From: SVFI01 sp045546735
GTDB lineage: Bacteria > Bacillota > Clostridia > Lachnospirales > Lachnospiraceae
Length of the DNA: 36,376 nucleotides
Direction: 5' to 3'
NCBI GenBank assembly: GCA_045546735.1
Contig: JAZQDJ010000099.1
Span: forward strand, 1 to 36,376
Shown here: positions 30,622-36,376 of the stretch, in pieces
Layout of the letters: the number at the start of each line of letters is the position of its first letter
How positions within the stretch are numbered: the first letter of the stretch is position 1
Notes under the pieces: generated by a model
Seen by the model: the letters and a program-made list of their open reading frames with translations, nothing else
Told to the model about the DNA's origin: nothing
Database searches by the model: none
Position numbers and translations under genes: made by a program

Positions 30622-31403
30622 TCATCTCTCCTATACCGCTCATCCGGGTCAAACGCTTCCGGTTCAAACGTTTGCGGGCGGTAACTTTCCGGTTTGTAAT
30701 TCGGCCGGCTTATATCCTCCGGATTATAATTATCATAAGCCGCTGCCGAAGTAATACTTACCTTGCGGCTTTTTTTGTTTTTCTTTATGAAAAGTTGAAA
30801 TAATCCATAAATAAATATCAGAATTCCGCCTCCGCCGACAATCGACACATATTCACCATCTTCGACCGGAACAAGCGCATACGGTACCAAAAGCTGCTCT
30901 GCTTCCTCCCTGTAATCTGTACCGTACCACTCATAATAAAGCGGATAAAGGTCATATTGAAGTTTCACTACACGGGCATCTATTTGATAGGTCTCTCCCC
31001 CATAAGTATCGGACTCCCCGTTTATATATGCCCATGTATTTTCCACAATCTTATCCATATAATGATATCCGCTCGGAAATACTTTTACCGTCACAATTTT
31101 CGGATCGTCTTCCGACTCGCCGAGAACCGGAACTGCATACCATCTTGCCGTATCGTCATTTACACTTGTTGTAATACCCATTGTCGTCTTCGATGTCGAC
31201 TCCATCGCATAATAATCAAGTACGTAATCGAGCTCCCCTACAATATGGTCGCCTTCTTTAATCTCATTTATATTAATGGCATAGATCTCCTGCCCCGGCG
31301 CCATCATTGTTTTAAGCTCCGGCAAAGCCAGCCCAAGCGTAAGAATCAGTCCTATAATAATAGCACCGATTCCCCTGATTCTACTCATAATTTTATCTGC
31401 CAT
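30618..31403 (-). CDS. Two-TM membrane protein of unknown function, paralogue of the adjacent gene
   Basis: 261 residues: an N-terminal membrane helix (about 10-30), an outer domain of about 165 residues, a second helix (about 198-215) and a basic, then Pro/Tyr/Glu-rich cytoplasmic tail (RPNYKPESYRPQTFEPEAFD) with near-repeats. The outer domain is clearly related to that of the neighbour at 31417-32052: both have a YYA-x-ES segment, GITTS, RWY, PSGY and YGTDY followed by VPYxLVPV. No known catalytic motif. It is the last gene of the MoxR/VWA operon, 13 bp after its paralogue, with AGGAGA before the ATG. The tail is absent from the paralogue. Confidence 0.75.
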   Translation of the reverse strand: MADKIMSRIRGIGAIIIGLILTLGLALPELKTMMAPGQEIYAININEIKEGDHIVGELDYVLDYYAMESTSKTTMGITTSVNDDTARWYAVPVLGESEDDPKIVTVKVFPSGYHYMDKIVENTWAYINGESDTYGGETYQIDARVVKLQYDLYPLYYEWYGTDYREEAEQLLVPYALVPVEDGEYVSIVGGGGILIFIYGLFQLFIKKNKKSRKVSITSAAAYDNYNPEDISRPNYKPESYRPQTFEPEAFDPDERYRRDE

Positions 31404-31416
31404 GACATTCTCCTAA

Positions 31417-32052
31417 TTAATACAGTTCTTCTTTTTCCGGCCGTTTTAACAGCATAAACAGTCCGGCAATAGTCATGATAATTGTCAATATTCCGACTAT
31501 CACCATATGTTTCACTTCCATTACCGGCACCAAAACATACGGAACCAAATAGGAATCTGCCTCTTCTTTAGAATAATCCGTTCCGTACCAATCGTAGTAT
31601 AACTGATGTAGTTCGCCATCCATCTTTACTGCACGCGCATTAATACTATATGTTGTCTGACCAAAGGTATCTGAAGTTCCCTCAAGATATGCCCACGTCT
31701 CATCTACAACCTGCCCCACTCTTTGATAACCTGACGGTGACACACGAATCGTAAGCAATCTCGTATCTTCCTGCGTCGGTCCGTAAGCCGGAAAAATATA
31801 CCACCTTCCCGTATCTTCCTCTGTGCTTGTTGTAATCCCGAGCGTCTTTTTGGTTCGGGATTCTGTCGCATAATAGTCATAAATAAAATCAATTTCTCCT
31901 GTAATATGCGTTCCTTCCACAATCTCATCGGCATTCATTTCATAAATATCCTGCGGCTCTGATGTTGTAATTTTGTACTGCGGAATAATCAGCAGAAAAA
32001 TAAGTGCCAATCCTCCGACAAACATAATCAACCCGTTAATTTTATCCTTCAT
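31417..32052 (-). CDS. Two-TM membrane protein of unknown function
   Basis: 211 residues from ATG at 32052 (GAGG eight bases upstream; a TTG start six codons earlier lies in the ribosome site). Membrane helices at about 5-23 and 183-202 flank an outer domain of about 155 residues with the blocks YDYYATESRTKKTLGITTS, GRWYIFPAYG, SPSGYQRVG, TWAYLEGTSDTFG and WYGTDYSKEEADSYLVPY, shared with the next gene. Tandem duplication is the simplest explanation. The family is unknown to me. It lies 27 bp after the TPR-like gene and 13 bp before its paralogue, so it is part of the MoxR/VWA transcript. Confidence 0.75.
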   Translation of the reverse strand: MKDKINGLIMFVGGLALIFLLIIPQYKITTSEPQDIYEMNADEIVEGTHITGEIDFIYDYYATESRTKKTLGITTSTEEDTGRWYIFPAYGPTQEDTRLLTIRVSPSGYQRVGQVVDETWAYLEGTSDTFGQTTYSINARAVKMDGELHQLYYDWYGTDYSKEEADSYLVPYVLVPVMEVKHMVIVGILTIIMTIAGLFMLLKRPEKEELY

Positions 32053-32079
32053 TTGTGTTTCCTCCCTCAAAAATTTATC

Positions 32080-32694
32080 TTACCATATATCTCCGTCATA
32101 TCCAAATATAACCTCATAGTCATATTCTTTCATAAACTGCCTGTCTGACTCCCTATCCTGATAAGCCTTCTCCTGCATCTGCCTAATTTCCTCACGGATG
32201 CCCTGCTCTTTCGCATCCATCTCTTCACTCTGCTGTCCTTCTGACGAGCCGTCTTCCGGATTTTCGCCTTCGCTGCTTTCTCTCTTATCGTAGAGTTCTT
32301 CTAATATTTTCTCAATCTCCTCTTTCAGCTGCTCTGCCGTCTCACTATGTCCGGTTCCTTCTTCCGTTGCACAGTGATCCGCAAGCAACTGATCCCGCGC
32401 TCCCTCAAGCACTGCAATACTGTCCTCTACCTGATGCGGCTGCGCATAATCTCCGCCGAGCGATTCCGCCATAATCAGTGCCAGATTAATACGGATCCGG
32501 CACTCTTTTTCCTCCGGAATGTTTTTCTCAAGTGCCTTCTCATATTGCTCTGTCGCAGACACATATGAATAATTCCGGTAATGCATATTTCCGAGATTAT
32601 AATGCCATACATACGCAAAAAAACGATTGTAAATCCATCCAAAACACAGGAGCAGGCATAGAATGGCAATCGTTGCAATCAGCTTTCTTTTCAT
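32080..32694 (-). CDS. Membrane-anchored TPR-like protein of the MoxR/VWA operon
   Basis: 204 residues with one N-terminal hydrophobic helix (about 4-25), then a TPR-like pair of helices (about 34-75: NLGNMHYRNYSYVSATEQY, EKALEKN) and a second helical part, a highly acidic low-complexity region (about 120-160, rich in E, S, G and Q) and a C-terminal helix. Position and layout match the small TPR proteins (BatC/BatE type) that accompany VWA proteins in aerotolerance-type operons and act as assembly adaptors; that role is inferred. GGGGGA lies before the ATG, which overlaps the stop of the upstream VWA gene by 4 bp. Confidence 0.72.
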   Translation of the reverse strand: MKRKLIATIAILCLLLCFGWIYNRFFAYVWHYNLGNMHYRNYSYVSATEQYEKALEKNIPEEKECRIRINLALIMAESLGGDYAQPHQVEDSIAVLEGARDQLLADHCATEEGTGHSETAEQLKEEIEKILEELYDKRESSEGENPEDGSSEGQQSEEMDAKEQGIREEIRQMQEKAYQDRESDRQFMKEYDYEVIFGYDGDIW

Positions 32695-33647
32695 ACCTGT
32701 CCCCCTCTTCTTTTATAATATATAAAATCAAACAACAAAAGAAGTAAAAGCGGAATCACAAAAAAGTAATATGTATCCGAATATCCTTCTGTACTTTCCT
32801 CACTTTTTTCTTTCGGCGCCGACTCGATTCCTTTCCGGACTTTCGCAAGGCAGGCATCGATATCGGAAGTTTTTGTCATATGGACATAATCCACTCCGAG
32901 ATGATCCGCAATGCTCTTTAAATTACCTTCATCGATTTTGGAAAGCGCCTTTTTTTCATCAAAATTATCATCATAGTATGTCACATACTCCGGCGGGTCA
33001 TCCGAACCGATAAAAGAAACTGCACGCATGTGACCGCCCCCTTTTGTCCCGTACCCAAGTACAGCTCCCGTATCGATATGATTTGTAAGTCCCGGAACCT
33101 TTTCCAGCACATCGCCGTTTGTAATCTCACCGTCACTGATAAAGAAAACTACTTGATAATTATCCCTTCCGTTATCCAAAAGTTCCGGTAAAGCTTCCAA
33201 CGCATCATTCATGGAGGAGCCGACCGCATACAATGTACCCTGACCGTTCAATGTCTGCAAAGTCTGCCTTGTCATGGACGCATCATTTGTGTACGGTGTC
33301 AATGACGATGCTCCGTTTTCAAACGAAACAACCGAATAGTAAGCACCCGGTAACTGTTCCATGATATATGTACAGTGTTCTCTCACCGCATCCATTCTGC
33401 GGCCATTCCCGTCATAATCCTCTGCAAACATACTGATTGTGTTATCTACAACAAACAAGATATCCGCACTCGCCATCACTGTCTGCGACTCTGCTTCGCC
33501 GACCATAATCCGCAGATTAATGACAAAAAGCAAAATCACGATACAAATTTGTCTTATGAAATTGAAAACGCCCTTTCTTTTAAAGCAAAGAAATACGACG
33601 CACAAAATCCCCATCAGCCATACAGGGAGAATCGGATTAATTATCAT
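32691..33647 (-). CDS. VWA-domain membrane protein (BatB-like)
   Basis: 318 residues from ATG at 33647 (AGGTGA upstream; a TTG start seven codons earlier is less likely). Two N-terminal membrane helices (about 5-22, 31-48), a von Willebrand A domain (about 60-265) and a C-terminal helix (about 293-311). The MIDAS metal site is the variant D68-x-T70-x-S72 (VVDNTISM) with a later FISDGE. An inserted loop (EDYDGNGRRMD) follows. VWA domains mediate metal-dependent protein contacts and are remodelled by the MoxR ATPase encoded in the same operon. It overlaps the previous VWA gene by 4 bp (ATGA) and the next gene by 4 bp. Confidence 0.85.
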   Translation of the reverse strand: MIINPILPVWLMGILCVVFLCFKRKGVFNFIRQICIVILLFVINLRIMVGEAESQTVMASADILFVVDNTISMFAEDYDGNGRRMDAVREHCTYIMEQLPGAYYSVVSFENGASSLTPYTNDASMTRQTLQTLNGQGTLYAVGSSMNDALEALPELLDNGRDNYQVVFFISDGEITNGDVLEKVPGLTNHIDTGAVLGYGTKGGGHMRAVSFIGSDDPPEYVTYYDDNFDEKKALSKIDEGNLKSIADHLGVDYVHMTKTSDIDACLAKVRKGIESAPKEKSEESTEGYSDTYYFFVIPLLLLLLFDFIYYKRRGGQV

Positions 33648-34651
33648 AATTTCACCTTTCTGCTGCAAACAAAATAAATTCCCATAAACAAAAGTAAAAA
33701 CAAAAACGGAACTTGAGGGTAATCCAAAACGAGAGTCTTCACATCCTCCATCATTGACGTATCCGTCAAACGGATATCCTCTAACAACTTATCAAATGCT
33801 TTGGAAGAAGTTGCCTTATAGTAACCGCCTCCGGTACTTTCCACCGCCCTCTTAAAAGCTGCCTCATCAGCAATATTCTCCGGCGCAACACCGTAAACCC
33901 GCACATTATTTTTCTTACAAAGTGCAGCAGCCTCCTCCAGCGTTACAAACGGTGTACCGTTAAGTTCATTGTCTGTCGTAAAAATGATGAGTCTGACACG
34001 CTCGTCATTTTCCTTTAAATCAGGAAAATTATACAAGCAGGAAGCAAGTCCGTCTCCGATAAAAGAACTTCCGTAATCTGAAAGTGTTCCCATATGTTTG
34101 TAATAGTGCGTAATCTTTTCTCCATCCACTTTTGCAAGCGAATCCGGAACTTTACCGAGGCTGTGACGGAACGACATCTCCAGCTTATCAAGTTCCTTGA
34201 GCACATATGTATAATCATTCGTAAGAGGAACAAGAAGTGCCGCCTGTCCGTTAAAAATCGTAATACCGAACCTCTCACCGTCAAGCTCTTCCACTACATT
34301 TTTTAACTGTCTGACAATGTCTAAATTCAATTCATCCACCGAATTCGAAACATCAATACATAAAAAAATATCACGATTATGAAGCTGCGGATGTATCGTC
34401 TGCATTCTCGCCGGCCGTGCAAGCAAAAACAAGCACGCAACAATAGAAAACCAAAGTCCCGCAAGCGCAAGACCGCGAAAGAATTTATACTTTCCGAGCA
34501 GTTTTTTATAATATTCAGTTTCCTCAATAAAGCCTGTGTTCGCTACCTTTGTTCCTTCCTTGTATTCTGTCCTCTTTTTTCTTCCCCCAAAAAGAATCAA
34601 AATCGCAAGCGGAATTCCAAGGTACAACGCAGCCGGAAAAACTAAATCCAT
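33644..34651 (-). CDS. VWA-domain membrane protein (BatA-like)
   Basis: 335 residues: helices at about 4-21 and 60-78, a VWA domain (about 93-290) and a C-terminal helix (about 312-331), the BatA layout. The MIDAS is canonical: D100-x-S102-x-S104 (CIDVSNSVDE), with the later Thr in LVPLTND and FTTDNE. It should act as a metal-dependent adhesion or scaffold domain outside the membrane, assembled by MoxR. Its ATG lies inside the upstream gene (10-bp overlap), with GGTGATCGGGGA before it, and its stop overlaps the next VWA start. Having two VWA proteins with different MIDAS types side by side is typical of Bat operons. Confidence 0.88.
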   Translation of the reverse strand: MDLVFPAALYLGIPLAILILFGGRKKRTEYKEGTKVANTGFIEETEYYKKLLGKYKFFRGLALAGLWFSIVACLFLLARPARMQTIHPQLHNRDIFLCIDVSNSVDELNLDIVRQLKNVVEELDGERFGITIFNGQAALLVPLTNDYTYVLKELDKLEMSFRHSLGKVPDSLAKVDGEKITHYYKHMGTLSDYGSSFIGDGLASCLYNFPDLKENDERVRLIIFTTDNELNGTPFVTLEEAAALCKKNNVRVYGVAPENIADEAAFKRAVESTGGGYYKATSSKAFDKLLEDIRLTDTSMMEDVKTLVLDYPQVPFLFLLLFMGIYFVCSRKVKL

Positions 34652-35127
34652 TCCCCGATCACCTTTCTCGCTTTCTTTATCGTCTCTTTCACATCGCTCC
34701 GGCAGTTATCCAAAGCAAACTCCGGAACATAACATTCTTCAATCAGCGCAGCAAGCTTAGGCATATTCATACCTTTCAGTTCCTGCAATGTGTAATTTTG
34801 TACCTTCACCCCGGTCATCTCATACACGAAGTCCCGCACATGACGGCTCAAAGACTGATAAGCTTCTCTTTCTGTTATGTTTCCCTTTTCCGCATCATCA
34901 GCCAACTGTATCAGAAGTCTGTCATATTTACGTTTCAATTCCATCATACGACTTCTTGGGTTGACCGGCGTCTGTAGCGGAGTTTTTGCTACAGTTTTTT
35001 TCTCCGCCTTCGGTCCCTTTGCTGCCCAAATCACAAGAAATATGATTCCTGCAATCACTGCAAAAAGCAGCAACAAAAATGGTAAATATGAGTAATTATC
35101 CTGCAACTTAACGGTTATTCCCTGCAT
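34642..35127 (-). CDS. Small single-TM protein of the MoxR/VWA operon
   Basis: 161 residues with one membrane helix (about 15-34), a basic Pro/Lys linker (about 38-58) and a cytoplasmic helical domain (60-161; ELKRKYDRLLIQLADDAEKG, REAYQSLSRHVRDFVYEMTG, LEECYVPEF-like end). Layout and position between the DUF58 and VWA genes match the DUF4381-like small proteins of MoxR operons, though the assignment is by position. It overlaps both neighbours (20 bp with the DUF58 gene, 10 bp with the VWA gene), so coordinated synthesis is expected. Confidence 0.72.
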   Translation of the reverse strand: MQGITVKLQDNYSYLPFLLLLFAVIAGIIFLVIWAAKGPKAEKKTVAKTPLQTPVNPRSRMMELKRKYDRLLIQLADDAEKGNITEREAYQSLSRHVRDFVYEMTGVKVQNYTLQELKGMNMPKLAALIEECYVPEFALDNCRSDVKETIKKARKVIGEWI

Positions 35128-35992
35128 ATTTATGCCTCTCTAAAAGTTCTGTTATCTTCTCTATCAATTCTGCATCACTGTCGATTTCCGTCATAACAAT
35201 CCGATACTTCGACAATTTCTTTTCATTCTCTTCCCGGATATGCTCCCGCGCTTCCTGCTCCATTTGACACAGCTTTTTGTCCTGCAAAATGAAATCCGGT
35301 ATATAAGCAGACCGTTCCATGTCATAAGACTTCTCGTCCGTCATAGATGCATCACTGACACTGACAAACAGCACATCATTCCGGTAAGTCAGTTTTTTCA
35401 ACGTATCATCGCTGATTTCGCGAATTCCCGCCATATCCGTCACCACGAGCACAATCATCTTCCTACTCAAATTCTTGACAACGTAACTCAAACTCTTTTC
35501 CAAATCCCCTCTCTTCGAGTTACCATCGGCTAACTTCTGCCTGTCGTATTTCGCAAGAATATGTTCCAGATTTTGCATTCCTCCCCTTAGAGGATAATAA
35601 CTTACATGCCCGTCGCAGCAATATATGGAACCGATCTGGTCTCCGTTTCGTCCGGCCATATATCCGAGTGTTCCCGCGACATAAAGCGCCGTCTCCTTTT
35701 TCAGCTGCAAAGCCGCTGTATGACCGCCCATACGCTTTCCCGCATCAAACACTAAAAGTACATTGTGCTTGCGCTCGGCAATATATCTCTTCACAAGAAT
35801 ATTTCTGCTCCGGGAAGACGCTTTCCAATCGATATCCCTGATATTGTCTCCCGGGATATACTCACGCAAATTCTCAAAATCAAATCCATTGCCTGTATAA
35901 ATAGATTTATAAGACCCGTCAAACAATGCACTTGTCCGCTTGCTTGCATGTATATTCACTTTTGCCTTGATCTTTGTCACATATTTCATCAT
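35108..35992 (-). CDS. DUF58 family protein of the MoxR/VWA operon
   Basis: 294 residues with no membrane helix. The DUF58 signature is seen at about 33-65: DFENLREYIPGDNIRDIDWK followed by ASSRSRNILVKRY, then HNVLLVFDAGKRMGG starting a VWA-like fold in which the MIDAS is incomplete (DAGKR rather than DxSxS). DUF58 proteins are encoded directly after MoxR ATPases almost everywhere and are thought to be their substrates or partners; the chemistry is unknown. The ATG overlaps the MoxR stop by 4 bp (ATGA at 35989-35992). Confidence 0.88.
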   Translation of the reverse strand: MMKYVTKIKAKVNIHASKRTSALFDGSYKSIYTGNGFDFENLREYIPGDNIRDIDWKASSRSRNILVKRYIAERKHNVLLVFDAGKRMGGHTAALQLKKETALYVAGTLGYMAGRNGDQIGSIYCCDGHVSYYPLRGGMQNLEHILAKYDRQKLADGNSKRGDLEKSLSYVVKNLSRKMIVLVVTDMAGIREISDDTLKKLTYRNDVLFVSVSDASMTDEKSYDMERSAYIPDFILQDKKLCQMEQEAREHIREENEKKLSKYRIVMTEIDSDAELIEKITELLERHKYAGNNR

Positions 35993-36376
35993 GGCGTCGG
36001 TATTGCTCCTATAATCGCATTGATAATCTGTTCTTCACTCACTTCATCTGCAACCGCTGCATAATTAAGTGCGATTCTATGACGGAGAACGCTGTGCACC
36101 ATCGCTTTTACATCCTCCGGAATCACATAATCTCTTCCGGAAAGCAGCGCGATAGCTTTGGCTACCTCCATCAGCGCAATGGCACCTCGGGTACTTGACC
36201 CAAGCGTTACATATTGTGCAAGATCCGGTCCGATAAATTTCTCCGGGTTACGTGTTGCATGAATAATCTGCACAATATATTTCTTAATCGCTTCATCAAG
36301 ATACACTTTTTTTACGAGTTCCTGTAAAAAACGCACATCTTCGATATCTGCCACCGCCTGCTGCGACGCAAACACC
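35989..36376 (-). CDS. MoxR-family AAA+ ATPase, C-terminal part only
   Basis: The window ends inside this gene: 129 C-terminal residues are present and the Walker A/B core lies beyond the edge. Recognised from the MoxR lid region: the QQAVADIEDVRF opening, YIVQIIHATRNPEKF, YVTLGSSTRGAIALMEVAKA with the sensor-2 type GSSTRG, GRDYVIPEDVKAMVHSVLRHRI and the C-terminal IINAI. MoxR ATPases remodel VWA-containing partners, encoded here downstream. It is the most upstream gene seen of the operon that runs to the terminator at 30584-30621; the promoter must lie outside the window. Confidence 0.9.
   Translation of the reverse strand, partial: VFASQQAVADIEDVRFLQELVKKVYLDEAIKKYIVQIIHATRNPEKFIGPDLAQYVTLGSSTRGAIALMEVAKAIALLSGRDYVIPEDVKAMVHSVLRHRIALNYAAVADEVSEEQIINAIIGAIPTP

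Overview
The window is about 36.4 kb of a low-to-moderate GC Firmicute chromosome, most likely a Lachnospiraceae-type clostridium. This rests on gene content and style: strong AGGAGG ribosome sites, near-consensus TTGACA/TATAAT promoters, a SAM-I riboswitch on metK, a CarD-family regulator, HD-GYP proteins, a small alarmone synthetase, a eukaryote-like UDP-sugar pyrophosphorylase and a MoxR/VWA operon. No rRNA, tRNA, CRISPR, phage or insertion sequence is visible. The left edge cuts metK abnormally, with homology lost at about base 67. The right edge cuts a MoxR ATPase gene.

Layout. 1-800: 5' part of metK (minus) under a SAM-I riboswitch whose antiterminator and terminator are both visible, with a back-to-back promoter pair. 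806-1897: intact HD-GYP protein (plus). 1935-6473 (minus): murA, a LysM-G5-M23 cell-wall peptidase, a flavin reductase and a coiled-coil membrane-anchored protein. 6819-7904 (minus): small alarmone synthetase and a small conserved protein. 8074-8727 (plus): hemolysin III/PAQR membrane protein with a dyad in its leader. 8905-15607 (minus): galE, a UDP-sugar pyrophosphorylase, a metallophosphoesterase, asnA, asnS and a secreted CAP-fibronectin III protein. 15624-22427 (minus): an AlkD-like gene preceded by a tightly coupled four-gene signalling operon. 22535-25464 (minus): CarD-like regulator, a degenerate HD-GYP protein and an aminotransferase. 25544-26487: mntP (minus) behind a yybP-ykoY Mn2+ riboswitch with two successive terminators. 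26587-28011: glutamine synthetase (plus), followed by a small repeat patch and a roughly 300-bp AT-rich gap. 28563-30513 (minus): ECF sigma factor and anti-sigma factor. 30618-36376 (minus): MoxR-DUF58-VWA-VWA operon ending in two paralogous membrane proteins of unknown function.

The most unusual region is the signalling operon at 22427-16401. It encodes a seven-TM hybrid histidine kinase ending in a phosphotransfer domain, then a TIR protein carrying two zinc ribbons and a helix-turn-helix, then a receiver-like/class III nucleotidyl cyclase, then a protein with two PGDYG-like repeats. Three consecutive genes meet at overlapping or abutting stop/start codons. I infer a membrane-sensor relay in which a possible NAD-hydrolysing TIR protein and a nucleotidyl cyclase are made together. 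The cyclase has Glu where adenylyl cyclases carry the purine-selecting Lys, so cGMP or another product is possible. I do not recognise this combination as a described system.

The window is also rich in nucleotide second-messenger genes: two HD-GYP proteins (one apparently catalytically dead), a (p)ppGpp synthetase, the cyclase and the TIR protein. Metal and metabolite control is visible at RNA level for metK and mntP.
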